This document shows, in pieces, positions 1 through 9,143 of a stretch of DNA of 64,000 bases; the stretch's first letter is position 1, and the number at the start of each line of letters is the position of its first letter. Source of the stretch: Thiomicrorhabdus sp. (GTDB lineage Bacteria; Pseudomonadota; Gammaproteobacteria; Thiomicrospirales; Thiomicrospiraceae). The notes beneath the pieces are model-generated. The model saw only the letters and a list, made by a program, of their open reading frames with translations, made no database searches and had not been told where the DNA came from. A program made the translations under genes and the position numbers. The stretch spans positions 62,001 through 126,000 of the forward strand of contig NZ_OY782565.1 in assembly GCF_963677875.1 (NCBI RefSeq), given 5' to 3'.

Positions 1-1044
1 GGCCGCTTCGGAGAGCAACTAAAACAAGCGCTGGAAGCCGAATTCGACCTGAAAATATTTCAAGTCAGCGGTGAGCCGTCTCCTGATCTTGTTGACGACA
101 TCGTCCCGCAGTGCCCGAAAAACGCTCAGGCTGTTATCGGCCTCGGCGGAGGCAGTGTACTGGATGCGGCCAAAGCGATCGCCGGTCTGATTCCAAGCCA
201 AACTTCGGTCATGGATTATCTGGAAGGCGTTGGTGCGGGAAAACAATTGCAGAGCCCGACCTGTCCGTTCATTGCCGTTCCAACCACAGCCGGAACCGGC
301 AGCGAAACAACCAAAAACGCGGTCCTGTCACGCATTGGCTTCTTCAAAAAATCCTTCCGGAGCAACCTGTTGCTGGCGCAGTCGGCCTGGCTGGACCCCC
401 AGCTTCTGGAGAGCTGCCCTAAAGACGTTCTCTATGCAACGGGCATGGATGCTTTCACCCAGCTTCTGGAATCCTATACCACTCTGAAGAGTAACCCGGT
501 TACCGACGCTCTGGCCTGGCAAGGTATGCAGATGTTTGTTGGCAGCTTTGAAGCCATTAATAACGACGAAGACAGCATTCGAAAAGAGGGTTACTGCAAT
601 CTGATGCTCGCGGCGACGCTGTCCGGAACCACTCTGGCTAATGCAGGGCTTGGAGCAGTGCATGGCCTGGCCGGCCCCATCGGTGCCTTCTTCAAAGCTT
701 CGCATGGCATTGTCTGCGCCAGGCTCTTGGCCCCTATTACGCAGGCAAACATCGAAAGCCTGCAATCAGAAAACCCGGTGCATGCCGGGCAGATTCTGCA
801 GAAATATCGTCAGGTCGGACAATTACTCAACCCTCAAGTCTCAGGCCCGGAATCGTTAAACACCCTGATCACCAGTCTCGATGCCTTTGCGCAGAACTAC
901 ACTCCTCAAGGCCTGAAAAGTTACGGTTTGCAGCCGGACAATCTACAGGTCATTCTGGAGAATTGCCGGAGCGGCAGCATGCTTGGAAACCCCCTACCGC
1001 TTACAGATCGCCAGCTTTTGGATGCGATGCTCAAAGCACTGTAA
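1..1044 (+). CDS. Iron-containing alcohol dehydrogenase, 5' end outside window
   Basis: The reading frame is open from base 1, so the gene begins upstream of the window and 347 codons are visible. A GGGS nucleotide-binding motif follows VIGLGG near visible residue 50, and PTTAGTGSE, typical of group III Fe-dependent alcohol dehydrogenases, lies near residue 95. Metal-site segments follow: GMDAFTQLLES, then HGLAGPIGAFF and a second HG. The family oxidises alcohols or reduces aldehydes with NAD(P) and is cytosolic. The substrate cannot be told from sequence. The ATG at 211 is an internal methionine, because the cofactor-binding region lies upstream of it. The gene ends just before a terminator-like hairpin. 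Confidence 0.9.
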   Translation, partial: GRFGEQLKQALEAEFDLKIFQVSGEPSPDLVDDIVPQCPKNAQAVIGLGGGSVLDAAKAIAGLIPSQTSVMDYLEGVGAGKQLQSPTCPFIAVPTTAGTGSETTKNAVLSRIGFFKKSFRSNLLLAQSAWLDPQLLESCPKDVLYATGMDAFTQLLESYTTLKSNPVTDALAWQGMQMFVGSFEAINNDEDSIRKEGYCNLMLAATLSGTTLANAGLGAVHGLAGPIGAFFKASHGIVCARLLAPITQANIESLQSENPVHAGQILQKYRQVGQLLNPQVSGPESLNTLITSLDAFAQNYTPQGLKSYGLQPDNLQVILENCRSGSMLGNPLPLTDRQLLDAMLKAL

Positions 1045-1075
1045 TCGCAGTAATCCGTATCTTCGGAGCCAACGC

Positions 1076-1105
1076 AAAAAACACCTGCTTTTTCCAGTGT
1101 TTTTT
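1076..1105 (+). terminator. Likely terminator of the alcohol dehydrogenase gene
   Basis: AAAAAACAC at 1076-1084 can pair with GTGTTTTTT at 1097-1105 around a short loop, with a T-rich tail. It lies 31 bases past the stop codon of the dehydrogenase. Confidence 0.55.
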
Positions 1106-1107
1106 CT

Positions 1108-1137
1108 TTGCGTATTGCAAATCAAACTCTGTATAAT
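1108..1137 (+). promoter_or_regulatory. Putative sigma-70 promoter of the OmpA-like gene
   Basis: TTGCGT at 1108-1113 and a perfect TATAAT at 1132-1137 are 18 bases apart. A transcript would start near 1144, downstream of the in-frame ATG at 1140. This supports the later start at 1218 for the OmpA-like gene. Confidence 0.5.
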
Positions 1138-1217
1138 CTATGAAAAGTAACACTAAAACCGCGCCGCGTCTGGCATTCAACATATTCTTATTGAAACCAT
1201 CAGTGAAGAGAGTTCTT

Positions 1218-1922
1218 ATGAAGCATTACAAAACCCCCTTAACCTTAGGCATTCTGACCTTCAACGCTTTGTTTGCCAGTCAGGTTTTAGCCGAAAAACC
1301 GCATGCCATTGAGGCCATTGAAAGCGGTCACCTTGATGCACTAAGCTACTACGAAGATCTTGATCAGGACGGCGTGAAAGATACTATCGACCAATGTCCA
1401 AACTCTGCGCCTGGCGCCACCGTGAATCAGTACGGCTGTCAAAGCCGCGAAGACAATCTGGATATCAAGCCGACAAATGCAACCGCCCCTGCCGTTGCAC
1501 CTCAACCGGTTGAACAGGTTACTTATACACTAAGCAACGCCATCTTCGACACCAACAAACACACTATCCGCGGCGACCAGGTTCATGTATTACAGGAAAA
1601 CGCCGGTTATCTACGCAATCTTCCGGCAAATGAGTACATTCTGGTAACCGGTCACGCTGATGCGTCCGGCCCTGACGATTTCAACATGCGTCTTTCATGG
1701 CGTCGTGCCAACAGCGTCAAGCAATTCCTGGTACAGGAATTGGGAATGGCTTCGGATCGTTTCTACATTGTCGGACGCGGTGAAACTCAGCCAATCGCGG
1801 ATAATGCTACAGTTGCCGGACGTCAGCTGAACCGTCGCATCACTTTGCAGCCAATGACTAAAGAGCTGATCCCTGCGGATGCGACAACAGTCATGCCTGC
1901 TTCGATGAATCGTTACAAATAA
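1218..1922 (+). CDS. OmpA-family outer-membrane protein with thrombospondin type 3 repeat
   Basis: A 234-residue envelope protein that probably anchors the outer membrane to peptidoglycan. I chose the ATG at 1218 because a GAAGAGAG ribosome site precedes it and because it begins a clean signal peptide (about residues 1-25, cut after QVLA). An ATG at 1140 would add 26 residues ahead of the signal. Residues about 45-75 hold an acidic calcium-binding-type repeat (DLDQDGVKDTIDQCP). Residues about 110-220 form the OmpA C-terminal domain with GHADASG and NRRI, the peptidoglycan-contact region. It lies immediately before the lap genes, so a role in the same surface system is plausible but not shown. 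Confidence 0.88.
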   Translation: MKHYKTPLTLGILTFNALFASQVLAEKPHAIEAIESGHLDALSYYEDLDQDGVKDTIDQCPNSAPGATVNQYGCQSREDNLDIKPTNATAPAVAPQPVEQVTYTLSNAIFDTNKHTIRGDQVHVLQENAGYLRNLPANEYILVTGHADASGPDDFNMRLSWRRANSVKQFLVQELGMASDRFYIVGRGETQPIADNATVAGRQLNRRITLQPMTKELIPADATTVMPASMNRYK

Positions 1923-1945
1923 GCTGATTCTTTTCAGCTCCAACG

Positions 1946-2626
1946 ATGCCAAGCCCAAGTCGAGTTTTCTCTCTTCAACTTGGGCTTTTTGCGTTATTAC
2001 TCTTCTTCTCTTTTTCCCAGTACCACTGGCTTTCAGCCAAAGAACCTCCCCGAGTTGTTTCCCCTCAAGAGATTCAAAAGGCAAAAACCCAATATAACTT
2101 TCTTGCCGGACTGCGCTTGCAGGCATGGCAGGATCTGGTCGACGAAAGCATTGACCTCCCCGAAAAAATCCAACTGCAAAAAGTCAATAATTTCTTCAAC
2201 GAGGTACGTTTTGTCTCCGATCAGAAAAACTGGGGGAAAAAAGATTACTGGGCCACCCCGGTAGAGCTGTTATCCGTTGATGCCGGGGATTGTGAAGACT
2301 ACTCGGTGGCAAAATATTTCACCTTGAAGGCGCTTGGTGTGCCGGAGAGCAAGCTCTATTTGACTTATGTCAAAGCTATTCGACTGAACCAGGCACACAT
2401 GGTCCTGACCTACTACCAGACGCCGAAAGCCATTCCCCTTGTTCTCGACAACCTGAACCGGAAAATTCTGCCGGCGACGCTGCGTACGGATTTACTCCCG
2501 GTTTACAGTTTTAACGGCGAAGGCCTGTGGAAAGCGCGACAACGCGGTAAAGGCAAGGAAATTGCCGGCGGTTCCCGTCAATTAAAAGCATGGGATGATC
2601 TTTTAAAACGTCTGGGACAAAATTAA
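1946..2626 (+). CDS. lapG: LapG-type periplasmic cysteine protease (BTLCP family)
   Basis: A 226-residue bacterial transglutaminase-like cysteine proteinase. In the Lap system LapG cuts the N-terminal retention region of a giant surface adhesin and releases the cell from the biofilm. The expected triad is visible: C116 in GDCEDY, H151 in AHMVL and D168 in LDNL, with spacings close to those known for the family. An N-terminal hydrophobic stretch (residues about 8-25) serves as signal or anchor. The ATG at 1946 is the only usable start before the hydrophobic segment, although the ribosome site is weak. Codons 3-14 overlap a terminator-like hairpin. lapD follows 36 bases later. Confidence 0.9.
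   Translation: MPSPSRVFSLQLGLFALLLFFSFSQYHWLSAKEPPRVVSPQEIQKAKTQYNFLAGLRLQAWQDLVDESIDLPEKIQLQKVNNFFNEVRFVSDQKNWGKKDYWATPVELLSVDAGDCEDYSVAKYFTLKALGVPESKLYLTYVKAIRLNQAHMVLTYYQTPKAIPLVLDNLNRKILPATLRTDLLPVYSFNGEGLWKARQRGKGKEIAGGSRQLKAWDDLLKRLGQN
1951..1990 (+). terminator. Rho-independent terminator overlapping the lapG start
   Basis: AAGCCCAAGT at 1951-1960 pairs perfectly with ACTTGGGCTT at 1978-1987, with a 17-base loop and a following T run. It lies 28 bases after the OmpA-like stop codon, and inside the first codons of lapG. It probably ends most ompA-like transcripts and may limit read-through into lapG-lapD. Confidence 0.7.
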
Positions 2627-2662
2627 ACTATCAACGATCAGCAGGTCATAAGGACAAACAGC

Positions 2663-4600
2663 ATGAGCCTCTACAAACAGATATCATTACTTATCAGCAG
2701 CATTCTCCTCACGCTGCTTGCCGGCATTTTTGTTTTGAATCTGGCGGCTACCAAGCAATTTCTTCAAGAACAGCTTGGCTCTCATGCCCAGGATACGGCG
2801 ACCTCTCTCGGTTTATCTCTCAGCACCATTCCCGAGCCGGACGACATCGCCGTCATGGAAACCATGATCAATGCCGTCTTTGATCGCGGCTATTACCAAC
2901 AGATCACCTTAGCCGATCTGGACGGCAAAACACTTTACCACCGGCAAGACCCCAAACAGATCGAAGGCATTCCCAGCTGGTTCATCAACCTGATTTCCCT
3001 GCAGACACCGGAGGCCAAAGCGATGGTTCAGGCAGGCTGGACCCCTCTTGGCAGGCTAAGTGTCACCAGCCACCCCGGTTATGCCTATGTGGAATTATGG
3101 CAGAACTTTTTAAACCTCCTGTCCGGCTTCGCCATTGCCGCATTCATCTCAATTATCCTGCTGATTCTCAGCCTGAAATTGCTACTTTCTCCGCTTCGAC
3201 GAGTTGAGGAACAAGCCAAAGCCGTTGTCGAAAAAGAGTATATTCTCCAGAAAAAACTGCCGAAAACGAGCGAACTGCGCCAGGTTGTTCTGGCCATGAA
3301 CACCATGATCGAGAAACTCAAAACGATTTTCGATCGCGATGCCGCTGCCGCACAGCGCCTGCAAAAACTAGCTTATCAGGATCAGGTCACCGAATTCAGC
3401 AACCGCCAGCATTTCGAGATGGTTTTCGACAGTTTTCTGGACGTCAAACAGGAGATGGTTGACGGAAGCATCGCTTTACTGCACATCCATAAATTAAAAG
3501 AACTCAACGAACGGTTCGGCTATGCCAATACCGACAAATTCATCCGTAGATTGGCTGGACGTTTAAAGCTGCAATTCTCCCAGCACAACATCTCCTTCGG
3601 CCGTTTGAACGGCAGTGAAATTGCCATATTGATTCCTGGAAAATCGCCGCGTCAAATCCACCTGATCCTGCACGAAATTGTTGAGTCCACTCCTCAAGAA
3701 CTCCAGCAATGCACCATCGAACCGACGGCAACCTATCTGTCTTCTTCAATTTGCCGATACGCTCCGGGACAGAGCCGGGGAGAAATTTTAAGCCGCCTGG
3801 ATTTCGGCGTTCAACAGATCAAAGGCTTTGAAGAAAACCGAATCTACACCGAAGATTCCATGGAAGAAAGCGGCAACCAACGACAAGAACAACAGATTTT
3901 CGAACAGTATTCCCAGCAATCCTTCCTGCTGTTTTCACAACCGGTAATCGATCTTACCGGCAAAATCACTCAGAACGAGCTGCTATTGCGCATGCGGGAA
4001 AGCGATGGTTCTTTGCGCAGTGCCGCTTACTTCATTCCCCTGTTTGAGAAACACAACCGAATGGCCGAACTGGATTTAAAAACCGTGGAACTCTGCCACC
4101 GTTATCTGGACGAACAGCACGAAGATTGCATCAATCCGGCGATAAACATCTCACTGCAATCCATACAGGAAGAAAATGCGCGCAACAACCTGCTGCAACA
4201 CTTATCACGACTATCAGCACAAAATGCCTCTATCGAACTTCCCGAACACTTGGTTCTCAACCATAAAGCACTGGTTACCGATTTTATCGATCAAGTTACT
4301 GCACTGGGCATCCGCATCGGGATCGATCATTTCGGCAGCCATTTTGCCAATATTCTGTATCTGCAAAAATTGAAACCGGACTACATTAAACTCGATGCTT
4401 CTTTTGCGCGCTCAATCGAGTCCAGCGACATGACACGCAATTACGTCGAGAAACTACGTGACATGACACAACACTTCGACATTAAAATTATTGCCATGGC
4501 CGTCGAAACCGAAGAACAGAGAGCCGCGTTTGCCGAATTGGGAATTGACGGTTTCCAGGGTTACCTGTACGGCGCGCCCCAGAAACTTGACCAGGATTAA
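2663..4600 (+). CDS. lapD: LapD-type inner-membrane c-di-GMP receptor
   Basis: A 645-residue protein with the LapD layout. TM1 is at about 7-29, a periplasmic LapD/MoxY-type domain at about 30-150, TM2 at about 152-176, then HAMP, GGDEF and EAL domains. Both output domains are degenerate: the GGDEF position reads RLNGSE and the EAL position reads NELLLR, as expected for a receptor rather than an enzyme. In the known pathway, c-di-GMP bound to the EAL domain makes the periplasmic domain hold LapG, which preserves the adhesin. The ATG at 2663 has AAGGA upstream. It follows lapG directly, which is the standard pairing. Confidence 0.92.
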   Translation: MSLYKQISLLISSILLTLLAGIFVLNLAATKQFLQEQLGSHAQDTATSLGLSLSTIPEPDDIAVMETMINAVFDRGYYQQITLADLDGKTLYHRQDPKQIEGIPSWFINLISLQTPEAKAMVQAGWTPLGRLSVTSHPGYAYVELWQNFLNLLSGFAIAAFISIILLILSLKLLLSPLRRVEEQAKAVVEKEYILQKKLPKTSELRQVVLAMNTMIEKLKTIFDRDAAAAQRLQKLAYQDQVTEFSNRQHFEMVFDSFLDVKQEMVDGSIALLHIHKLKELNERFGYANTDKFIRRLAGRLKLQFSQHNISFGRLNGSEIAILIPGKSPRQIHLILHEIVESTPQELQQCTIEPTATYLSSSICRYAPGQSRGEILSRLDFGVQQIKGFEENRIYTEDSMEESGNQRQEQQIFEQYSQQSFLLFSQPVIDLTGKITQNELLLRMRESDGSLRSAAYFIPLFEKHNRMAELDLKTVELCHRYLDEQHEDCINPAINISLQSIQEENARNNLLQHLSRLSAQNASIELPEHLVLNHKALVTDFIDQVTALGIRIGIDHFGSHFANILYLQKLKPDYIKLDASFARSIESSDMTRNYVEKLRDMTQHFDIKIIAMAVETEEQRAAFAELGIDGFQGYLYGAPQKLDQD

Positions 4601-4620
4601 ATCCGCCTGGATGTCATTAA

Positions 4621-4698
4621 CACCGGAAACCAAAAGTCACACCCGGTTTTGCTTGAAGAACACAACCGGGCCTGACCAAAAGCATAATGTGTCCGGTG
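4621..4698. repeat. Nested inverted repeats between lapD and lapB
   Basis: CACCGGA at 4621-4627 is complementary to TCCGGTG at 4692-4698. Inside it CCCGGTT at 4642-4648 matches AACCGGG at 4664-4670. The element starts 20 bases after the lapD stop and has no clear T tract. It could fold as a two-part RNA structure in the lapD-lapB spacer. Confidence 0.4.
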
Positions 4699-4749
4699 AC
4701 ATCAGAAAAAACTTAATATCTTGCCATGCCTGCCGAAACATCTCTTACA

Positions 4750-4782
4750 GCGGGTAACATATGCTAATATTCGATAACCCGC
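4750..4782 (+). promoter_or_regulatory. Putative extended -10 promoter with flanking palindrome upstream of lapB
   Basis: TGCTAATAT at 4762-4770 resembles an extended -10 element; no good -35 is seen. GCGGGT at 4750-4755 and ACCCGC at 4777-4782 flank it symmetrically, as an operator might. The lapB start codon is at 4823. Confidence 0.3.
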
Positions 4783-4822
4783 ACAAATCTTAAGACTATA
4801 AAAAGAAATAACGAGGAAAGGG

Positions 4823-7030
4823 ATGTCTGAAAGTTCACAGAATAGCGCGCATTCTGCAAATGCTCAAGCGTCTGCTGCCAAAGCCAGCGCTTCCGGCAAA
4901 CCGGTACACAAGGAAATCCAGAACCAACTACTCGACTGCCTGGTTCTCTACACCAAATTAAACCGCAAGCCATACTCCAAAGACGCATTGATCGCAGGCT
5001 TGCCGATTCATGACGAACAGATTACTCCGGAAATTTTCCAACGTGCAGCGGAAAGAGCCAACCTGATCACCGCTTTCAAAGAACGCCCTCTGGAAAACAT
5101 CTCCAATCTGGTTTTACCCTGCATCCTGGTTCTTAAAAACGACCGGGCCTGCATACTGGAATCCATTGATGCCGAAAGCGGCAGCGCAAGCATTATCACT
5201 CCCGAAGCCGACGAAGGCGAAATCATTACATCGATCGACAAACTGCAACAGGATTACAGCGGTTTTGCCGTCTATCTGACCAACAAAATTCACCACGACA
5301 AGAAAAGAGAAAACCTGATCGGGCTTGAAGAAGGTCACTGGTTCTGGAGTACCTTATGGGAATCCAAATCCATTTACCGCGATGTCTTGCTGGCTTCCTT
5401 CATCATCAACGTTTTCATTGTTGCCACACCGCTTTTCATTATGAACGTTTACGACCGCATTGTTCCGAACGATGCGACCGAATCCCTCTGGGTTCTGGCA
5501 ATCGGAGTCAGCGTTATCTACATTTTTGACTTTGTACTCAAGTACCTGAGATCCTATTTTCTTGAAGTGGCCGGAAAGAAAAGCGATATTCTGATGTCAT
5601 CGCGCCTGTTTGAACAGACCCTTGGCCTCACCATGTCCAACCGCTACAGTTCAATCGGGGCTTTCGCCAACATTCTGCGCGAATTCGACACCATTCGAAA
5701 TTTCTTTACTTCCGGCACCATTGCCGCGGTTGTCGACCTGCCGTTTGTGATCATTTTCCTTCTGGTCATTTTTTACATTTCCGGCAGCATTGTCTGGGTT
5801 CCGATCGCAATCATCTCGATCATTTTAATTTACAGTCTGTTCCTGACCGGCCCGATTCAGCGTAGCATCGAAGCGACCTACGATGCTAATAACCAGAAGA
5901 ACGCTGTCCTGATCGAAACCCTGACGGCAATGGAAACCATTAAATCTCTCGGCGTGGAAGCCCGCGCGCAATGGCAGTGGGAACAGGCCGTCGGAGAAAT
6001 CGCTCAAGCCAGCGTCAAATCCAAGATGCTGCAAAACTCGATTACCCGAGTGACCGAATTCTTCCAGCAGCTCAGTACGGTCATTATTGTCATCGTCGGT
6101 GTCTATTTGATTACCGACGGAGATTTAACCATGGGGGGCTTGATCGCCGCCGTCATGCTGAGTCAGAGAGCCGTGGGCCCGATGGGACAGTTCGCAGCTT
6201 TGGCAACCAGCTACCTGCAAACCAAAACCGCGCTGAATTCTCTGAACGAATTGATGGAAAAAGAAGTTGAGCGTCCCTTGAATAAGCGCTTTATTCAGCA
6301 CCCGAAATTTGAAGGAAAAATCGAATTCAACAACGTCTCCTTCACTTACCCGGGCGAACGCAAACCGGCTCTGAGCAACATCAGCTTTGTCCTCGAACCG
6401 GGCGAAAAGGTCGGAATCATCGGACGAATCGGTTCCGGAAAATCCACCATCCAGAAACTGATCCTCGGTTTTTAAAAACCGGACGAAGGCAGTATTCTGA
6501 TCGATGGCATCGACATTACTCAGTTGGATCCCGCGGAATTACGTCGAAACATCAACTATGTTCAACAGGACGTCACCCTTTTCAAAGGCGATGTTCGCGA
6601 CAACATTGCTTACCGCGCACCTTACATTGATGACGAATCGATTATCAAGGCGGCCAAACTCGCCGGAGTGGATGATTTTATTCGCAAACACCCGTCCGGA
6701 TACAGTCTGAACATCACCGAAGGCGGTAAATCACTGTCCGGAGGCCAGCGCCAGAGCATCGGTGTCGCACGTGCCTTGCTTTTCGATTCTCCGATTTATA
6801 TGTTCGACGAACCGACCAATGCAATGGATGCGCGTTCCGAACAAACCATGATTGAACGCTTGAAAAAAGGCATTCTGAACAGCACTACTCTGGTTGTCAC
6901 TCATAAGATGAGCATTCTGCAGCTGACCGAGCGCCTGATGGTTATCGATAATGGGAAACTGATCGCCGACGGCCGGAAAGAAAATGTTCTGGAAGCACTG
7001 AAAACCGGCAAATTAAATAAAAACGAATAA
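4823..7030 (+). pseudogene. lapB: LapB-type type I secretion ABC transporter, interrupted by an in-frame stop
   Basis: The frame codes for a 735-codon inner-membrane exporter ATPase of the LapB/RtxB class, broken by TAA at 6473-6475 (codon 551). Residues about 30-160 are a C39-like domain. Several membrane segments follow between about 185 and 430. The ATPase domain has Walker A GRIGSGKST with K540, then the stop. The same frame resumes immediately with KPDEGSILIDG, LSGGQ near 638, Walker B D662-E663 and a switch histidine in VTHK. Relatives commonly read LGxY at the stop position, so TAT or TAC changed to TAA is the simplest event. The truncated product would lack most of the ATPase. No frame change is involved. 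AACGAGGAAAGGG gives a good ribosome site. Read-through, true inactivation or a sequence error are all possible. Confidence 0.88.
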
Positions 7031-7048
7031 GGCTGGCAGGATTAACGA

Positions 7049-8404
7049 ATGCAGTTTAAAAACATGATGAAAAAATCAAAAGCGCCACAGCAAGATAATG
7101 ATCTTGAATTTATGTCGAGTTTGAGTCAGGCGACTTTGGAAAAACCAACGTCCCGTTCGCAAATTGTCGTCTGGGTCGTTCTTCTGGTTCTCATCTGGTT
7201 CATCACTTGGGCCAACTATGCCGAACTGGATAAAATTGTCCGCGGTTCCGGCAAAGTCGTCCCGTCTTCGCAGATTCAGATCATTCAGAACCTGGAAGGC
7301 GGGATCGTCGAAGAACTTTATATTCACCCTGGCGACAAAGTCAAAAAGGGCCAGACGCTGCTAAAACTGGATAACACCCAGTTCGCCAGTTCTTATGGAG
7401 AAAGCGAGATCAAGGAAGCCCAGCTGATCGCCAAAGCCCAGCGTCTGGCTGCCGAAGCTTTCGACAAGCCGTTGAAGCGAGCAAATATCGAAAATAATGA
7501 TGTCGTTCAAGCTCTGTATGATCGCGAATACGAACTCTATCTGGCCCGTCAGAAACAGCGTGAAAGCGACGACTCAATTATCGTCGAACAGATCGAGCAA
7601 AAGAAAATTGAACTGCGTGGAACCCTCGGAGAACAACAACAACTCAGACGCTCTCTAGCGCTCATTTCCAAGGAAGTCAATCTAATGAAGCCGCTGGTTA
7701 GACAGGGCGTCGCCTCAGAAGTGGATCTTTTGAAACTGCAACGCCAGGAAAACGATGTGTTGACCAAACTCAAAGGAGTTCAAAACAAAATTCCGCGTCT
7801 GCAATCTCAAATCACCGAAAACCGCGCCAAACGAGTGGAAGCCAAAGAGCAATTCATGAACGATGCCCATGAAGAGCTGAATAAGGTTCTAGCGGAAAAA
7901 TCTCAGCTGGAAAAATCCAAAGTCGCTTTGGAAGACCGCGTTAACCGGACGGATATTAAATCTCCGGTTAACGGGACGATCAAACAGATGTTTGTAAACA
8001 CCATCGGCGGAGTCGTCCAGCCGGGTAGCGATATCGTTGAAATCGTGCCGGATGACGACTCCCTGATTCTGGAAACCCGCATCAAACCTGCCGATATCGG
8101 TTTTCTTTATCCGGGTCTGAAGGCAAAAGTCAAATTCACCGCCTATGACTTCTCGATTTACGGTGGCCTCGACGGTTCAGTAATCGGTATTTCCGCCGAT
8201 ACCATTACTGACGAAGAGGGGAACAGCTTCTATTTAGCCAAAATCAAAACCGATAAAAATCATTTAGGAAAAGAAAATGACCCTTTATATCTGCTGCCGG
8301 GTATGACTGCGGACGTAGATGTTATCGTCGGAAAACATACTGTACTGGATTACATCCTGAAACCGATCATCAAAACCAAAGATTTGGCATTGAGAGAATC
8401 GTAA
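7049..8404 (+). CDS. lapC: LapC-type HlyD family membrane-fusion protein
   Basis: A 451-residue periplasmic adaptor of a type I secretion system. It has one N-terminal membrane helix (about 30-48, VVWVVLLVLIWFITW). A biotinyl-lipoyl-like half motif follows (LEGGIVEELYIHPGDKVKKG, about 78-97), then a long charged coiled coil (about 150-290), and a beta-barrel region with a second lipoyl half (SPVNGTIKQM). It should bridge the LapB ATPase to the LapE outer-membrane channel. It starts 18 bases after the lapB stop, so it is co-transcribed. The gene is intact although lapB upstream is interrupted. Confidence 0.92.
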   Translation: MQFKNMMKKSKAPQQDNDLEFMSSLSQATLEKPTSRSQIVVWVVLLVLIWFITWANYAELDKIVRGSGKVVPSSQIQIIQNLEGGIVEELYIHPGDKVKKGQTLLKLDNTQFASSYGESEIKEAQLIAKAQRLAAEAFDKPLKRANIENNDVVQALYDREYELYLARQKQRESDDSIIVEQIEQKKIELRGTLGEQQQLRRSLALISKEVNLMKPLVRQGVASEVDLLKLQRQENDVLTKLKGVQNKIPRLQSQITENRAKRVEAKEQFMNDAHEELNKVLAEKSQLEKSKVALEDRVNRTDIKSPVNGTIKQMFVNTIGGVVQPGSDIVEIVPDDDSLILETRIKPADIGFLYPGLKAKVKFTAYDFSIYGGLDGSVIGISADTITDEEGNSFYLAKIKTDKNHLGKENDPLYLLPGMTADVDVIVGKHTVLDYILKPIIKTKDLALRES

Positions 8405-8514
8405 CAGGGAATAACGAAATTCGAATCTTGATAAAATTTTAGAAATCGATCCAGCCTGTATCCGTAGAATATAGCCAGTTTATTGCACGATGGCTGAGAT
8501 CAAGGTCATGAAGA

Positions 8515-9108
8515 ATGAAACCGACACTACTTTATGCTTACGAAGAAAAAGCACTACCGAATTGGTTACAAGCGTGTGACAATAACGCTGAGGTATTGAA
8601 ATCACTGGCAGACTTAGGACATAATGCTGCAAACGGTCGATTACTGATGATTCAGATCGGCTCAGAAGTGCAAATAGAGCAAATTAATAAACTATGCCAA
8701 TTAAATTTTGATATATTAGCTCTAAGTAACACACCCACAGATGCTGAGGGATTAAAACTTTTTCAGCTCGGGATTAAAGGATACCTGAACACTTACGCGA
8801 CAATCGATCGTATCAAACAGGCCATTGATACCATTCGGTCCGGAAATGTGTGGTTGGGGCAATCCTTAATGCAGACCATGTTCAGCGCTATGCAGCCGGC
8901 AAAGCAGGCGAACGATGGCTGGAAAGAATTATTGACGGCACGAGAGCTGGCAACAGCTGAACTCGTGCTTGAAAGTCTTAGCAATAAACAAATTGCCAAG
9001 CAGCTAAACATAACGGAACGGACCGTAAAAGCCCATTTGCATAATATTTTTCAAAAGCTCGGGGTCACGGATCGTTTGGCCTTAGCCTTAAAAATTAAAA
9101 ACTGGTAA
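8515..9108 (+). CDS. LuxR-type transcriptional regulator with atypical receiver
   Basis: A 197-residue regulator. The C-terminal part (about 135-195) is a LuxR/NarL helix-turn-helix (LTARELATAELVLESLSNKQ, then ITERTVKAHLHNIFQKLGV). The N-terminal part has the overall pattern of a receiver domain. However, the strand that normally ends in the phospho-aspartate reads FDILALS, so phosphorylation at the usual place looks impossible. The gene lies between lapC and lapE and may control this cluster, perhaps sensing something other than a phosphorelay. The 110-base gap before it could hold its own promoter. Orthologues near Lap-type secretion genes are known, but I cannot name this one. Confidence 0.82.
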   Translation: MKPTLLYAYEEKALPNWLQACDNNAEVLKSLADLGHNAANGRLLMIQIGSEVQIEQINKLCQLNFDILALSNTPTDAEGLKLFQLGIKGYLNTYATIDRIKQAIDTIRSGNVWLGQSLMQTMFSAMQPAKQANDGWKELLTARELATAELVLESLSNKQIAKQLNITERTVKAHLHNIFQKLGVTDRLALALKIKNW

Positions 9109-9143
9109 ATCCTAAAGAAAACCGTAATTGGAGAAAATTAATT

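Noticed and set aside
211-1044. Alcohol dehydrogenase starting at the ATG at 211
   Set aside because: The frame is open from base 1 and contains the GGGS cofactor motif before 211, so this is an internal methionine.
1140-1217. Earlier ATG for the OmpA-like gene
   Set aside because: It lies upstream of the predicted transcript start and would bury the signal peptide; the ATG at 1218 has a ribosome site.
6476-7030. Separate downstream gene for the second half of LapB
   Set aside because: It is in the same frame as the first half, has only a TTG without a ribosome site, and starts inside the ATPase fold.
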